Assembly: GCA_027422505.1 (NCBI GenBank)
Contig: JAPQWV010000123.1
Location: forward strand, 620,001 to 684,000
Source: Craterostigma plantagineum
Lineage: Eukaryota; Streptophyta; Magnoliopsida; Lamiales; Linderniaceae
Length of the DNA: 64,000 nt
Direction of reading: 5' to 3'
In this document: positions 33,931-45,347 of the stretch, one piece after another
How positions within the stretch are numbered: the first letter of the stretch is position 1
Layout: the number at the start of each line of letters is the position of its first letter
Notes under the pieces: model-generated
Seen by the model: only the letters and a program-made list of their open reading frames with translations
Told to the model about the DNA's origin: nothing
The model's database searches: none
Position numbers and translations under genes: made by a program

Positions 33931-35489
33931 AAATAGTTTGTTCATCATCTGTATACTCTACTTCCTGGATATTGGATTCCGGAGCTAGTACTCACATTTG
34001 TGTGTCCACGCAGGGTGTGGGACCAAGTAGAGCGCTTGGGGAGCGGGAGATCGAGGTTAGAGTGGGAAGCGGGGATAGTCTCTCGGCAAGCCACGTCGGA
34101 TCAAGATCTCTTATTTTGTTATCTGGGCATGTGTTGCGTTTGTACGATTGTCTTGTACTCCCGAGGGGTTTTAAGAACATCGTCTCCATTCCTGTTTTGA
34201 GCAGGAATGGTTACATATTTAACTTTAATAATAATACAAGCCACATTATCTATCGGAATGAAAATGTTGGCAACGCGACACTGTTTAATGGTTTGTCCTA
34301 TTTAAACACCCAGAACGACGTATCTGTGAATACTGTCACAAACAAACGAAAGTCAGGAATAAATGCGAGGTACCTGTGGCATCTTCGATTAGGGCATACT
34401 GGAGAACGCAAGATCCATGAGTTAGAGAAAAACGGGATTTTGAAGCCGCTGGGATCAGATCCCTATCCGACTTGTGAGTCGTGCCTCCAAGGTAAAATGA
34501 CCCGATCACCCTTCACCGGGACATTTAATAGAGCCACGGAAATTCTCGGTTTGATTCACATGGATGTTTGCGGGCCATTCAATGTGAAGGCTCGGGGTGA
34601 CTTCCACTACTTTATTACCTTCACGGATGATCACAATCGTTACGGACTCGTGTATCTGATCAGGTATAAAGCTGATGCACTTGAAAGGTTCAAGGAGTAT
34701 AAGGCTTTGGTGGAAAAACAAACGTCGAAACTCATTAAAGCCATTCGATCGGATCGAGGAGGCGAGTACATGAGTATCGAGTTTGACCAGTTCTTGAAGG
34801 AGAATGGTATATTATCACATATGACTCCGCCCGGCACGCCACAATTGAATGGCGTGGCCGAACGTAGAAACCGAACTTTATTAGATATGGTTCGTTCTAT
34901 GTTAAGCTATACAGATTTGCCGATGTCATTGTGGGGATACGCGCTTTTGACAGCGGCTTATACCATAAACCGGTGTCCCTCGAAGTCTGTTAACGGCATT
35001 CCGTACGAGATATGGACTGGCCGTTTACCCAACTTATCACATATTAGGATTTGGGGTTGCCCGGCCTATGTGAAAAAGTTGAAGGCAGACAAATTGGAGT
35101 CTAGGTCTCTGAAAGGTCGTTTCATAGGTTTCCCTGAAAACTCTATGGGGTACCTATTCTACTTTCACGATGATCAGAGGATCGTTGTGGGCCTACACGC
35201 ACATTTTCTCGAGGAAGAGTTCATTCGAGATTGTGGCGTTGGCCGAGAGGTCACTCTCGAGGAGCAGTCGACCGAAACGCCCTCACAGGATTTGGAATTG
35301 GATGGTCCGAGTGAAGCAGTCTTGCGACGATCTGAAAGGGAGCCACGCCAACCAGAGCGGTATGGCATGTCACACGTTGAACACGATTATGTTGCGACTA
35401 GGGGACTTCTAAGAGAAGATCCCGCTAATTTCGATCAAGCTATGATCTTGACTCAACGAGATGGATTGAAGCTATGCGGGCTGAGATAG
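33843..35489 (+). pseudogene. Copia Pol, protease and integrase part
   Basis: One open frame of 548 residues. Protease active site WILDSGASTHI at about residue 42. Pre-integrase zinc residues in LWHLRLGHT and CESCLQGK. The integrase triad follows: Asp in FTDDHNRYG, Asp in IRSDRGGEY and Glu in QLNGVAERRN. The C-terminal IRIWGCPAYVK block and the linker to RT come next. It continues Gag after a frame change near 33885. It closes at 35489 because of a one-base shift near 35470, just as RT begins. The catalytic residues of both enzymes are intact. Confidence 0.93.
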
Positions 35490-36990
35490 ACTCAATGTTC
35501 TCAAACAAAGTCTGGACTCTTGTAGACCTACCGAGCGGTTTTAGACCAATTGGTTGTAAATGGATATACAAGAGAAAGATTGGATCTGATGGACAAGTTG
35601 AGACATACAAGGCCAGGTTGGTTGCCAAGGGCTATACCCAAGAGGAGGGAGTCGACTATGAGGAGACTTTCTCGCCTGTAGCCATGATCAAGTCTATCCG
35701 CATAATGCTCGCAGTACCTGCGCACTATGATTATGAGATTTGGCAGATGGATGTCAAAACGGCGTTCCTTAATGGATTCCTCAAGGAGGAGATCTATATG
35801 GAGCAGCCAAAAGGTTTTGAGTCGCTTGCAGATGCTCACAAAGTGTGCAAACTGAATCGGTCCATTTATGGACTGAAACAGGCCTCTCGTAGCTGGAACC
35901 TGCGTTTCGATGAAGCAGTTCGGAACTTCGGATTCGAGAAAAATGTAGATGAGCCATGTGTCTACAGAAAGAGCAGTGGGAGTATGGTGTCGTTCCTTGT
36001 ATTGTACATGGATGATATCCTTTTGATAGGAAATGACATCGGGATGCTCTCGTCGGTGAAAGCATGGCTTTCAACTGAGTTCTCCATGAAAGATATGGGA
36101 GAAGCGACGTATATACTCGGTATTCGCTTGTTCGGGGATCGAGCGAACAGAACGATCGGCTTATCTCAGGCCCTTTACTTAGAGAAAATCCTGAAGAAAT
36201 TCAGAATGGATGACTCTAAGAGAGGGTTCTTACCTATGCGACATGGGCTCCATTTGTCGAAATCAATGTCACCTCAAAGTGAGGAAGACCGACGACGGAT
36301 GAGTGGAATACCCTATGCGTCTGCAGTGGGTAGTCTGATGTATGCGATGTTGTGTACACTGCCGGACATTGCCTACGCTGTGAGCGTGGTTAGTCGGTTT
36401 CAGGCAAACCCAGGGGAAGGACACTGGATTGCCGTTAAGAATATCCTTAAGTACCTTAGACGGACAAAAGACTTAACGCTTGTCTATGGAGGAGCGGGAC
36501 TAGAAGTAGAAGGTTATACCGATTCGGACTTCCAGTCGGACGTGGATGACCGAAAATCTACTTCAGGTTTTGTTTTCGTGCTAAATAGTGGGGCAGTGTC
36601 TTGGAGAAGCTCCAAGCAAAGCACGACTGCCGATTCCACGTGTGAGGCAGAATACATAGCAGCCTCAGAGGCAGCTAAAGAAGCTGTTTGGATGAAAAAG
36701 TTCTTGGAGGAACTTCTGTGGTACCAGTTGCGGACAGACCGCTTACACTTTGTTGCGATAATAGCGGTGCAGTCGCGCAGGCAAAGGAACCACAATCTCA
36801 TAGCAAGTCCAAACATATTGAGAGAAAATATCACGTACTACGTGAGTTCGTTGAAAACGGGATGGTCGCCGTGCAAAAAATCGCCACCGCAGAAAACGTG
36901 GCGGACCCACTTACGAAGTCCTTGTCCCAGGCAGTTATGGAACAGCATCTGGACAAGATGGGCCTACGATACCATTGTGACTGGCATTAG
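35474..36990 (+). pseudogene. Copia Pol, reverse transcriptase and RNase H part
   Basis: Frame 35474 onward shows [43 protein letters not shown], the catalytic YMDDILLIG at about 36007, and RNase H from GYTDSDFQSDVDDRKSTSG with SWRSSKQ and CEAEY. A shift near 36715 moves the rest (DNSGAVAQAKEP, KHIERKYH, ADPLTK) to the frame ending at 36990. RT and RNase H make the cDNA. Apart from the two shifts (35470, 36715) the domains are well preserved. Confidence 0.93.
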
Positions 36991-37011
36991 GTGAAGCACA
37001 TGGCATTCGAG

Positions 37012-37025
37012 TCCAAGTGGGAAGC
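37012..37025 (+). other. Polypurine tract of the nested copia element
   Basis: A short purine-rich run, AAGTGGGAAGC, ends where the 3' LTR starts. Confidence 0.65.
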
Positions 37026-39394
37026 TGTTAGGGAGTGTGCCCTCAGAATGCCATACGAGGACTAGGAATAGTATAGGGCGCACAATGATGTATGGGTCGA
37101 TAGACAGTTTTATTGTATATACTGTTAAAATAAAGTAGTGAATATTATTTTCATTTTAATATAAAGGCATTACTATTTATTTATCGAATTTAAAGTTTGC
37201 TTGGCATCTGGCGGTGCGATAAATAAATAACACCCAAATGTTTGAGTTGGACGTCTGATTCTCGTGGGGACGAGGGAGGAGACACCGGACGGTGAATAGA
37301 TATCCGAATATGACTTATTCATTGACGACCACATAGTATCGGTAGTGTATCCGATTACCTGAGAGGTTGTGGGTCGTGATGGAGATATCGGTGATCGGAG
37401 AGATCGCGTATTCGGACATTCGGCTCGTATTCATCTTGATCACATGACTAGGATGTTGTCAATGATTGAACGAATGACTATAGCAGCCTCAGACCAATAG
37501 GGTCACTGACGGATTTGCTTTCGCGATTTCGGTTAGTCGCTAGTTGGCTAGGTCCGCAAGTGTTCGGAAATGGGACACGGGCCAGCGACGAAACGCAACT
37601 GACTTTACGGAGGTGATTGCCGGGCTTTGACTGCTATCGGGATTCACTGCCTATATTCGTATAGGCTAACGTCCTATGAGGTAATCGGAGAACGACGATT
37701 GTAAAGCCTTCGGCCGAAGCTTGGTAAGCTCGCCCGTATTAGATACGGAGCGGAGTTTAAACAATCGGTTGGGTCTCAATTATAACATAGTGTTGGGTTA
37801 GTGAGTTTGACATTTACATGGCTCTCACCTAACCGGGACGCAAGTGAAAGGCGTAAGATGTATTTAAATGAATACACTATAGTCGGTTCGCCCGAATTTC
37901 GATTAGATCAAAATTCGTTCTCAACTGGGATCTGTCCGGTATCGTGGGATTGGCTAGGCGAATACCGGGACTCGCGGATTCCTCCCGTGCCAGTTGAGAC
38001 GGACCTAGAGAGTCGCGCTTAAAAATGGTAATAAACTTGAACGAAAACGGCGGGCTATTCTCTGGAACCTAATTAATGGGATTCGTTGAGGTAGTGGCAT
38101 AGTTGACACGAGGTGTCGATAATTTAGTTAAATTTCGGTGACAGTCACGGGAATAATTAGGACTTGAGATTGTCTTAAGTGCTTAATTAATTAACTAAAT
38201 GAGGCTCAGTTGTAAATAAAATAATTAGATTGGATTTAATTATTTTATTACTCAAAGTTGAGGGACTAAATTGAGAATTTAAAAACCTAAAGGGCATACA
38301 TGGAATTACTTGAAATTTTGCATGGTCTTGGACATGTGGAGAATTCCATGGCTTGCCACATATGTTGAGGTGGCAAGTGACTCACTCTTTACTTACTTTA
38401 CAAGTGTTAATAGAAAAATAATACAATAATGGTAGTGGAATTTTACTACAAGTAAAGATGGTGAAGTGAATGAGAACTAGCCTCTTGACTCCAAAGTAAA
38501 ACGTGGGGCTGCTCTAAGAGTAAGTACTTGGTACACTCCTCAATAAATATTCAGAGAAAAGGAAAAGAAAAACGTGGGTGAGGTTTTGGAAATTCTTAAG
38601 CTACGTAATTCTAGCCACGGGATTGTTCGACGATTCCCGACGCCCGAACCGAGCTGCGTCTAGCCATCGAGAGCAGTCTCGGAGGTTCGATCAAGCCGGC
38701 GTGACAATCTAGCCCGGAAGCCCCGGGAGCCAGACGAGGTGTTGCGACGTCCATCCGAGGTGCATTCACGTACACCGACGGTATATTTCGTACCCTACTG
38801 ATTTGATTTTACGAAAAATACCAAACGACCTCGGAATGATTCGAAAGACCCCTCTCCACGATCGTTGGGAAAGGTAGAATCAATCTGGAAAATTTGGTAT
38901 TGATCGGAAATCGTTTCGGTTGTTAAACTGTCGAAAGACGGCAGACTGCCGCTTTAGTCGCATTGATAATTTCGAACCACAGATTTGATTTTGCGAAAAA
39001 TATCCATCAGCATGATTCAAAATACCCCTCGTTGCGATCCTTGAGAAGTGAAGAATCAAACTGGAAAATGTGGCATTGATCGAAAATTGTTTCGGTTGCC
39101 AAATAGTCGAAACGCTATCGGCTGCCGCTTTGTTCGAACTAGTTTGGAATGAAATTATTAATTCGAATAAATTTGTATTAAATTCGAATTTGAGAAGTTC
39201 GAATTAGACGTGGTCTCCTGAGGCTCAGGTTAGTATCTTGAGCCCTCGGGAGAAGCCGAAGGGCGTTAGGTCCAATTTAGATGTTGAAAATCGAAAATTC
39301 GGCACCCTACACCGCTCGGTTCAAAACGCGCTTCCGCTATCGCCACGTTGAGTTGTTAGGGGGCCGGCGTCGATTAATCGGGGCTACCCCAACA
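37026..39394 (+). repeat. 3' LTR of the nested copia element
   Basis: 2369 bp, same ends as the 5' LTR, followed by the target duplication CTCCA. Confidence 0.93.
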
Positions 39395-39986
39395 CTCCAA
39401 GGCCCCAACCCTTGGGAATTCCCGGTGTCGTTGCTTTGATTTAGTTCGTCATAGCAAAAGGGGATTTCAGTCTTGGTTTTGGCTTTTCTCTTGGCTTCTT
39501 CTAATTCATAAGTTTCCTTTTCCCCAGTAAAAGCCATCAGAGAGGTTAGTCCGAGACCCATGTATTTGACATCATAGAGTTGTTTACAGTCAACTTTCTT
39601 TAAGTGACATGGATTCTCAAAACATAAGCCATACTTATAATCATAAAATTCTAAGTCCTTGGGTTGGTTAAAAAATATTGTATGTTCAGTATGTCGGTTC
39701 TTTACTATATTTAATTTTAGCATATAAATTCTTACGCTCTTCTCCTAAAATAGAGCAAAGTTATTTTCCGCCGTCAATTTGGCAGCTTTTCTAGATCTCT
39801 CGTAAGTTCACAAACCTTAGTATTAGATTTATCTAGTTCGGCTTCTAGGTTGGTGATCTTAGTAGTCGCTTCTGTTAACCTACAATTGATGTTAGCTTTC
39901 TCATTAAGATTTCTAACCAAGCAATTATAGTTATTTTCTAGCCTGTCTTCTAATTCTTTAACTTTTATTCGAATAAGATTATTCAA
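39395..39986 (-). pseudogene. SIRE Gag coiled-coil fragment, proximal part
   Basis: On the minus strand 39986-39774 encodes KVKELEDRLENNYNCL and the coiled coil seen at 5587-5790. 39723-39400 then gives about 108 residues (TIFFNQPKDLEFYDYKYGLC and on) that have no counterpart in the plus-strand element, followed by the junction with 29926. The frame changes near 39770 and near 39420. The upstream end at about 39965 meets ATTCGAA-rich DNA. Confidence 0.75.
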
Positions 39987-40050
39987 ATACTTTATTCACC
40001 TATTCGAATGAGTTATAGTTCAAATAATTTATCCGAATAATAGTGTATGT
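39962..40050. repeat. ATTCGAATAA-type motif cluster, left
   Basis: Several copies of TTATTCGAA, ATTCGAATGA and ATTCAAATA in 90 bp at the left side of the DUF1985 gene. Similar clusters lie at 44170-44345, 45185-45330 and 45836-46080. Confidence 0.6.
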
Positions 40051-40466
40051 TTTTGGCAATTTCAGATCTATTTTCTGATGAAGCTGCTGACAGATAATTT
40101 CTACCATGCCACCCTCACATTGACCTAACAATACATCTTAATTTTGGAACTTCGTAACCTTTTCAATGAAAGTGAAATGGCGGATGGTCATTCGATGGGG
40201 AATCTAATAAAGGTGGCCCGAGACCACTACAACTCGAAATTTATTTTATGGTTTCTCTCTTCCTAGTCACAGGAGCTGTGGATAGTTGTTCACGAGCGAC
40301 CGTTACTATTTTCGTTTGTCGAGTATTGCTTACTCACCGGCCTTCACTGTGACGCTGCCGATCAAGTGATACCGTCATCAAACGATTTTCCAAGGAGGCA
40401 TTGGCCTTGTATGATTCTCCTATTTTTTATCGTTTTGAATCTTTTTTACTTCACTTTTAAAACACT

Positions 40467-40774
40467 TGTTGGTCCTATTAATTACCAAACAAGGATCAAA
40501 AGTTGAATGAAATGCTTATAGTTTCCATCTTTTAGTGTGTGTAATGTGTGAGTTGTGGGAGGTAATCGAACGTGAGGCTATTTTAGATAATACTTTTGAT
40601 AAACCCTAACTAGGGTAAATATGGGCGTTATATACCACAAGTAATTGGTATATTAAAGCCCAGTCCCAAACTTCTACAAAATATCATTAGTCTCCCCAAA
40701 CAACAACCTATTAAATTACAATACATAAACCCAAGATTACAATAATTAAAGGATGCTACAAAATATTCCTAACA
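40467..40774 (-). repeat. 3' LTR of the non-autonomous element
   Basis: 308 bp; on the minus strand it runs TGTTAGGAATA to GGACCAACA. A GTATATAAC TATA-like site lies near 40630. Confidence 0.9.
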
Positions 40775-41350
40775 ATCTCCCCCTTAGCATCCATTTCGTC
40801 TTGTTGGCGTCTTTTTTTCTTGGGCTTCACCAGCGTATAAGGAGACCTTCTGAGTCCTAAGAAATGTTCATACGATCGCGACCTTCTTCGAAAGGATATT
40901 CTCTCAGAGATGGTCTCGATCAGCTTAATGTATTTTGCTTGGACTTCATATTCTTCGTACCTTAGCTGCTCGAGAATGCTTTGGAGCTTGTTTCGAATGA
41001 TCAGTAGGGTTCCGTCGCTAAACTTGTGAATCTCTAATGTTTTCATACGCCTTTTCTCTCCTTTATAGTTGATGTAGACCATCGATGGATCGTCATCTTC
41101 ATTTATGATGTGTCCTTCACTAAAGCTTGGATCTGGGACTTCGAAATGGCTTCGTGAGATTCACCTTCTTCATGTTACTCTCTACCGCCATTTGAAGGTC
41201 ATGAGTTGTATTGAACTTGACTTGGCGCGGAATGAACCTTTTCAATATGTAGTAGCCCAGTCCGATTCTGGAGTCTTGAGTGCTCCAAGTGTTCTATAGT
41301 CTCTCGCCATCTGTTCAATATCTTCACCTCTGATGTAGGCGAGGTCGGCT
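40756..41350 (-). pseudogene. 3' end of the third-ORF gene in the non-autonomous element
   Basis: At 41140-41260 the minus strand gives HDLQMAVESNMKKV, matching the HDLQMALESN block of copy 2 (about 25250). The following frame (41082-40756) encodes a basic 108-residue end with FSDGTLLIIRNKLQSILEQL and a Lys/Arg-rich tail; its last codons run into the purine tract and LTR. Function unknown. Confidence 0.5.
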
Positions 41351-41399
41351 TCATTCAGCTCTTCGTATGCCCCATCTTGTCACCGTACCATGCATATAG

Positions 41400-42392
41400 G
41401 TATATCTATATCCCCGAAATGATCCTTTTAACTCCTATAATCTCTTGGATTCTTGATCTCTTCATCTCTTCTTTTTGAAGAGTATCCAAATCACCTCCTT
41501 TTCCTTTGAGCATAAGTACTCGACGGTGGGAGACCAGATACTGAACTGCTTTTGGTCTTGAGAGGTGAGAAAGACCTCTAAATTCAAGCTTCTCCGGTTT
41601 CTTGATCCTATCATCCTTCCTGGAGATTCTCCTTCGAATCTCTTCTTAAAATGGAGCAATCACCTTGGTGTTTTCCCATGGCAACTTCAGCTGTTCTCCT
41701 ATCTTCAACTTCGATGGTGGGCATTCCTCATTAGCGACGATGTGTTGGAGCAACTAGGGAAGTTCTGGAATTTCAGCTTCGTATTCTTCACCTTTCTCTA
41801 GTTCGTTATCGTCGATTGGGGCCAGGCTTATGTTTGCCTTCATCAGAAAGTATCTGGCATTTTCCATTAAGCCTTTGGCCATGGTCGGATCCATCAGCTT
41901 GGTCATACATTCTTCATTGAAGATGTAGTTTTCCACGGCATCGTGTGGATTGTACAGTTCTTCAGTTATGGGATTGGATCATCAGTCTGAAGGGATAGGA
42001 TGGGAGAAGATGGAGAAATCGAAGGGCTTGTTTGGCTTGCGGGATGAGTAAGTGAAAGGCTTATAGCTGGTAAGGAGGGCCGTTGGGTTGTTTTGGTGGT
42101 ATTTCGGGTAGATTTTTTTATTCTGGGGTGTAGGTGTTTTGGTTTGGGTAGGTGTTTTGGTGACGGTTGCCTGCTGCTGTCGAGGTTGAGGCTCTTTGTC
42201 TTGCATCTCCACCTCGGGACGACCCTCATCTTCTGGGGCGTCACACGGTTGATTAGAGGCCTGGGCCTCGCCTCGGCAAGAGAATGGAAGCTCGAGCCGT
42301 CTAAGGACCTCCACTTCATATTCGCTGAGTTTCGGTGCAGTGCAGAGTCTGTCCATCACGACATCAATGAGTTCCGTTACTCGAACGTCCAT
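41400..42392 (-). pseudogene. SIRE third ORF, C-terminal domain, copy 3
   Basis: 42392-41982 (about 136 residues) is a linker rich in Pro, Lys and Thr. It runs into NPHDAVENYIFNEECMTK, then ARYFLMKANISLAPIDDNEL and EYEAEIPELP (to about 41754), followed after a stop by WENTKVIAPF and LEFRGLSH. These align in order with copies 1 and 2. Stops at about 41750 and 41660 break it. This is the only identifiable protein of the non-autonomous element and occupies the place of gag. Confidence 0.65.
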
Positions 42393-42775
42393 GGGCCTCC
42401 ATCGGGATCAGCGAACGGATCAGGTCCAGGACGTTCTTCTTCGGTGATGGGGGCTTTGCCTTTGTCGCGAGTCGAAGTACCAAGTGCATTGTACACTTGG
42501 GCGAACTCGTCAAGTCGAGTGTTGAGCCTGGCCTCCGTCACGAACGGGGCATGACATCACAAAGACATTCCATCGTCGAACCATCAGAAAAATGTGGTGC
42601 TGATATGCCGCCTGTTTGCACAGGACTGGAGAAACCGAGGCCACATAGGCTCACCATTGACATCGATGCTGAGACAGACTCACATCGATGGCCCAAGTCA
42701 GTAGTTGCTTTGGTGTAAAATCCTTCCCCATCGATGCTTCTCCAATAGGCCTTTCTTTAGATCGATGTTTGCACA
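42393..42775 (-). other. 5' internal region of the non-autonomous element
   Basis: About 380 bp between the primer site and the recognisable ORF. A frame starting MGKDFTPKQLLTWAIDV (near 42735) is possible but not recognised. Confidence 0.4.
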
Positions 42776-42787
42776 GCTCTGATACCA
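42776..42787 (-). other. Primer-binding site of the non-autonomous element
   Basis: Minus strand TGGTATCAGAGC, one base inside the 5' LTR; complementary to initiator Met tRNA. Confidence 0.9.
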
Positions 42788-42788
42788 C

Positions 42789-43119
42789 TGTTGGTCCTAT
42801 TAATTACCAAACAAGGAGGGAATCGAACGTGGAGGCTATGATACCAGTAGTTGCTTAAGATAGTTTCTAACTTTTAGTGTGTGTAATGTGTGTGTTCTTG
42901 GAGGGAATCGAACGTGGAGGCTATTTTAGATAACACTTTTGATAAATCCTAATTAGGGTAAATATGGGGTTTATATACCACAAGTAATTGGTATATTAAA
43001 GCCCAGTTCCAAACTTCTACAAAATATCATTCGTCTCCCCAAACTACAACAACCTGTTAAATAACAACATACAAACCCAACATTACAATAATTAATGGAT
43101 GCTAAAATTTTTCCTAACA
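42789..43119 (-). repeat. 5' LTR of the non-autonomous element
   Basis: 331 bp, related to 40467-40774 but with an extra copy of a GGGAATCGAACGTGGAGGCT segment (near 42820 and 42903). It contains a minus-strand TATATAAA (about 42970-42977). Confidence 0.9.
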
Positions 43120-43964
43120 ACACTAACGTTTGTTTTATTGCTTGTAGGCAAGAAAGATATATATTTTAGATGATTTGGAGCAAAAATTTATGATACGAAG
43201 AGTGATGCTACGGCCGATGACGATAGCGAAACCGGCGTGAATATCGAGAAATTGAAGATCATGGCGCTTTATCTTGTTGTTGGAGTATTGGAGCCGCGGA
43301 GAGTTAGAAAGAATTTGAAGTTAAGAATGAGTGACTCCGCCTGGTGGAGGATTTTGATAGCTTCAATATATGGAAAGTGATATATCCATGGGGAAGGATT
43401 GCATTCGACGAGGTTGTGTATGGTCTGAACAAAGACCTATTGGAGAATCATCGGATCATGACTTCCAAGGGAAAAAATCGTACAACCTTCGATATCAGCG
43501 GCTTTGTCCAACCGCTTCAGGTAAGTAATTTTGCTTTTGTAAGTTATCTTGTATTTTAACTTATATATAGGCTCTTTTATCAGGTTCCCTACGAATGTTG
43601 GCCGAGTGTCGGGGTCGATTTCCAAAAGCAATGAGCGACTCCCGATACCCCGTATGTGCCATTGGAAGACCAAAGTTTTCGGCAATAGTTCTGCTCCATC
43701 ATGGGAGGCGGTGGAGAATGCCTTCAATGATGTGGAGATGGATGTAATTATATATATTTATTTATACTATTGATTTTTAGAGTTACATATCCATTTGTTA
43801 ACTTTTAGAGTTGCTTATTGTTATGAAATTAGGGGTGACTCAATGTTGTCCTGAGTTTAAAGTAAGCCGAGTGGCGACCTTCCATCAACAAGTTACTAGG
43901 TAAGTTGTAAATTTTTTCATTCTTCCAACGTATATAGTAAATTTGTTTTGTGCTTTAATTGAAC

Positions 43965-45340
43965 ACACATCAGAGAATGTGGTATATACATGCTTCGGCA
44001 GCTGTGTCCGTAATGCTCCGTAGTAAGGACAATTGGTGCGAGCTTACAGACAAGTATACGCGAGCCTTTAGAATTTGTTTAGTTACCTGCATTTGGAAAA
44101 ATAATTGGAAATGGGATGATAATTATTGAAGTATATGGGACAAATACATGTGTCGTTTTTTTTATATTTTTTTGCCATACTGTTATTCGAGGTAGATAAG
44201 ATTTATTCGAATTGTTTTGATATTCGAATTAGATAAGCATTATTTGAACTGTTCTGTTATTCGAATTAGGTTGTGGCGATATTGTTATTCGAACTAGGTT
44301 GTGGCACAGTTTCGAATCAATATTATTATTCGAATTATGTCAATTGTTATGCATTAACATTAAATTTCCAAAAAAATTACATAATAATTACCTTAATAGT
44401 TGGAAGTAATAAATAAAGTAATATCACTTGTCACATAAAATTACATAATACTTACCTTCTACGGCCGAACTCAAAACAGAACCCACATCCATAAAATGAG
44501 AATATGGCATGACTAAGCTACGTGCATGTGACTTATTAACACATGCCACGATTATTATCAACCTTGTTTTTTATCAAGCGACTTATTAACTTTGTCAAGG
44601 CTCTAAAACATCGAAATATTGATATTTATACACCTAGATATTTAAGTAATCATAATTCTAATTTTACAAAAAAATTGAATAGAACACCGTTGTGGAATAA
44701 GCTATTCGGATGTTTTCGATTTTCCAAACTTACTCGAATAGATTCACTTTTATCAACTTCGAATCTTTAACAGTATTTGAGTAAAGCTTTCGAACTTATT
44801 CAAACTTCCATATTTAACTCAAGACTCTGATTAAAAATCCAAATATTATTATTACTATTATCATGGAACGTTACTTGTGTTTCTTATCTTAGTAATAGTA
44901 GTGTTTTACAGAACCATGAAAGTAAATTATATCAAATTAATATATGATATCATCTCTACGAACTTATTCTTATATGAAGACAAACATCGTCAAACATTGT
45001 ATTGTAATTATCAAACATAGTTTTTGTCATTGCATTATAACTCATGCCATGATTATTATCAAACCTTGTCTTTGTTTATCAAGCCACTTATTAACTTTGT
45101 CAAGGCTCTAAAATATCGAAATATTGATTTTTGTACACCTGAATATTTAGGTAATCATAATTCGAATTTTACAAAAAAGCTATTCGAATGTTTCGATTTT
45201 CCGAACTTACTCAAATAGGTTCATTTTTATCAACTGCGAATCCTTAACAGTATTCGAGTAACGTTTTCGAACCTATTCGAACTTCCATATTTAATTCGAG
45301 AAATGGTGATTAAAAATCCAAATATGAATCGAAATATGTA
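43965..45340. other. AT-rich DNA with ATTCGAA motifs and a direct repeat
   Basis: No gene is seen apart from possible last DUF1985 codons. ATTCGAA motifs cluster at 44170-44345 and 45185-45330. A direct repeat of about 220 bp is described separately. Confidence 0.6.
44535..45260. repeat. Direct repeat, two copies of about 220 bp
   Basis: 44535-44770 and 45035-45260 share GACTTATTAACTTTGTCAAG or a one-base variant, then CATCGAAATATTGAT-type and TAATCATAATTC words. Copies differ at many bases, so the duplication is old. Confidence 0.8.
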
Positions 45341-45347
45341 TCTTTTC

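Larger units (their letters stand above)
29927..39394 (+). mobile_element. Full-length long-LTR Ty1/copia element, nested
   Basis: Bounded by LTRs 29927-32005 and 37026-39394, with the exact target duplication CTCCA at 29922-29926 and 39395-39399. Primer site 32007-32018, gag 33100-33930, pol 33843-36990, purine tract just before 37026. The flanks rejoin into one SIRE gag reading region, confirming insertion. The LTRs are alike but carry different deletions. One stop in gag, one shift at the gag-pol junction and two shifts in pol make it inactive. LTRs over 2 kb are reminiscent of the Angela lineage, but the lineage is not settled. Confidence 0.93.
40467..43119 (-). mobile_element. Non-autonomous LTR element carrying a third-ORF gene
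   Basis: LTRs at 40467-40774 (3') and 42789-43119 (5'), both TG...CA, with the exact duplication ACACT at 40462-40466 and 43120-43124. The primer site on the minus strand (plus 42776-42787, GCTCTGATACCA) is one base from the 5' LTR; a purine tract (AGGGGGAGAT on minus) abuts the 3' LTR. The 2-kb interior has no protease, integrase or RT, only relatives of the SIRE third ORF. It must have moved with proteins supplied by another element. It sits in antisense orientation inside an intron-like gap of a DUF1985 gene. Confidence 0.93.
40160..43960 (+). pseudogene. DUF1985-type transposon gene, interrupted by an LTR element
   Basis: Exon 1 (about 40160-40408) encodes HSMGNLIKVARDHYNSKFIL and PLLFSFVEYCLLTGLHC. 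Exon 2 starts after TTGCTTGTAG at 43142 with GKKDIYF, then IMALYLVVGVLEPRR and, after a frame change, DSFNIWKVIYPWGRIAFDEV. A GTAAGT...CAG intron follows (43521-43584), then YECWPSV and PRMCHWKT. This is the plan of plant DUF1985 genes, usually joined to a Ulp1 protease in MULE or CACTA transposons. The Ulp1 part is absent here. The intron between exons 1 and 2 holds the element at 40467-43119. Frameshifts near 43343 and 43620 make it a pseudogene. Confidence 0.65.

Noticed and set aside
35170..35412. Small frames overlapping the nested copia pol gene
   Set aside because: They lie inside the better-supported pol frame, which has clear domain motifs.
42093..42554. 153-codon plus-strand frame inside the non-autonomous element
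   Set aside because: Antisense of the Pro/Lys-rich third-ORF linker; composition explains its openness.
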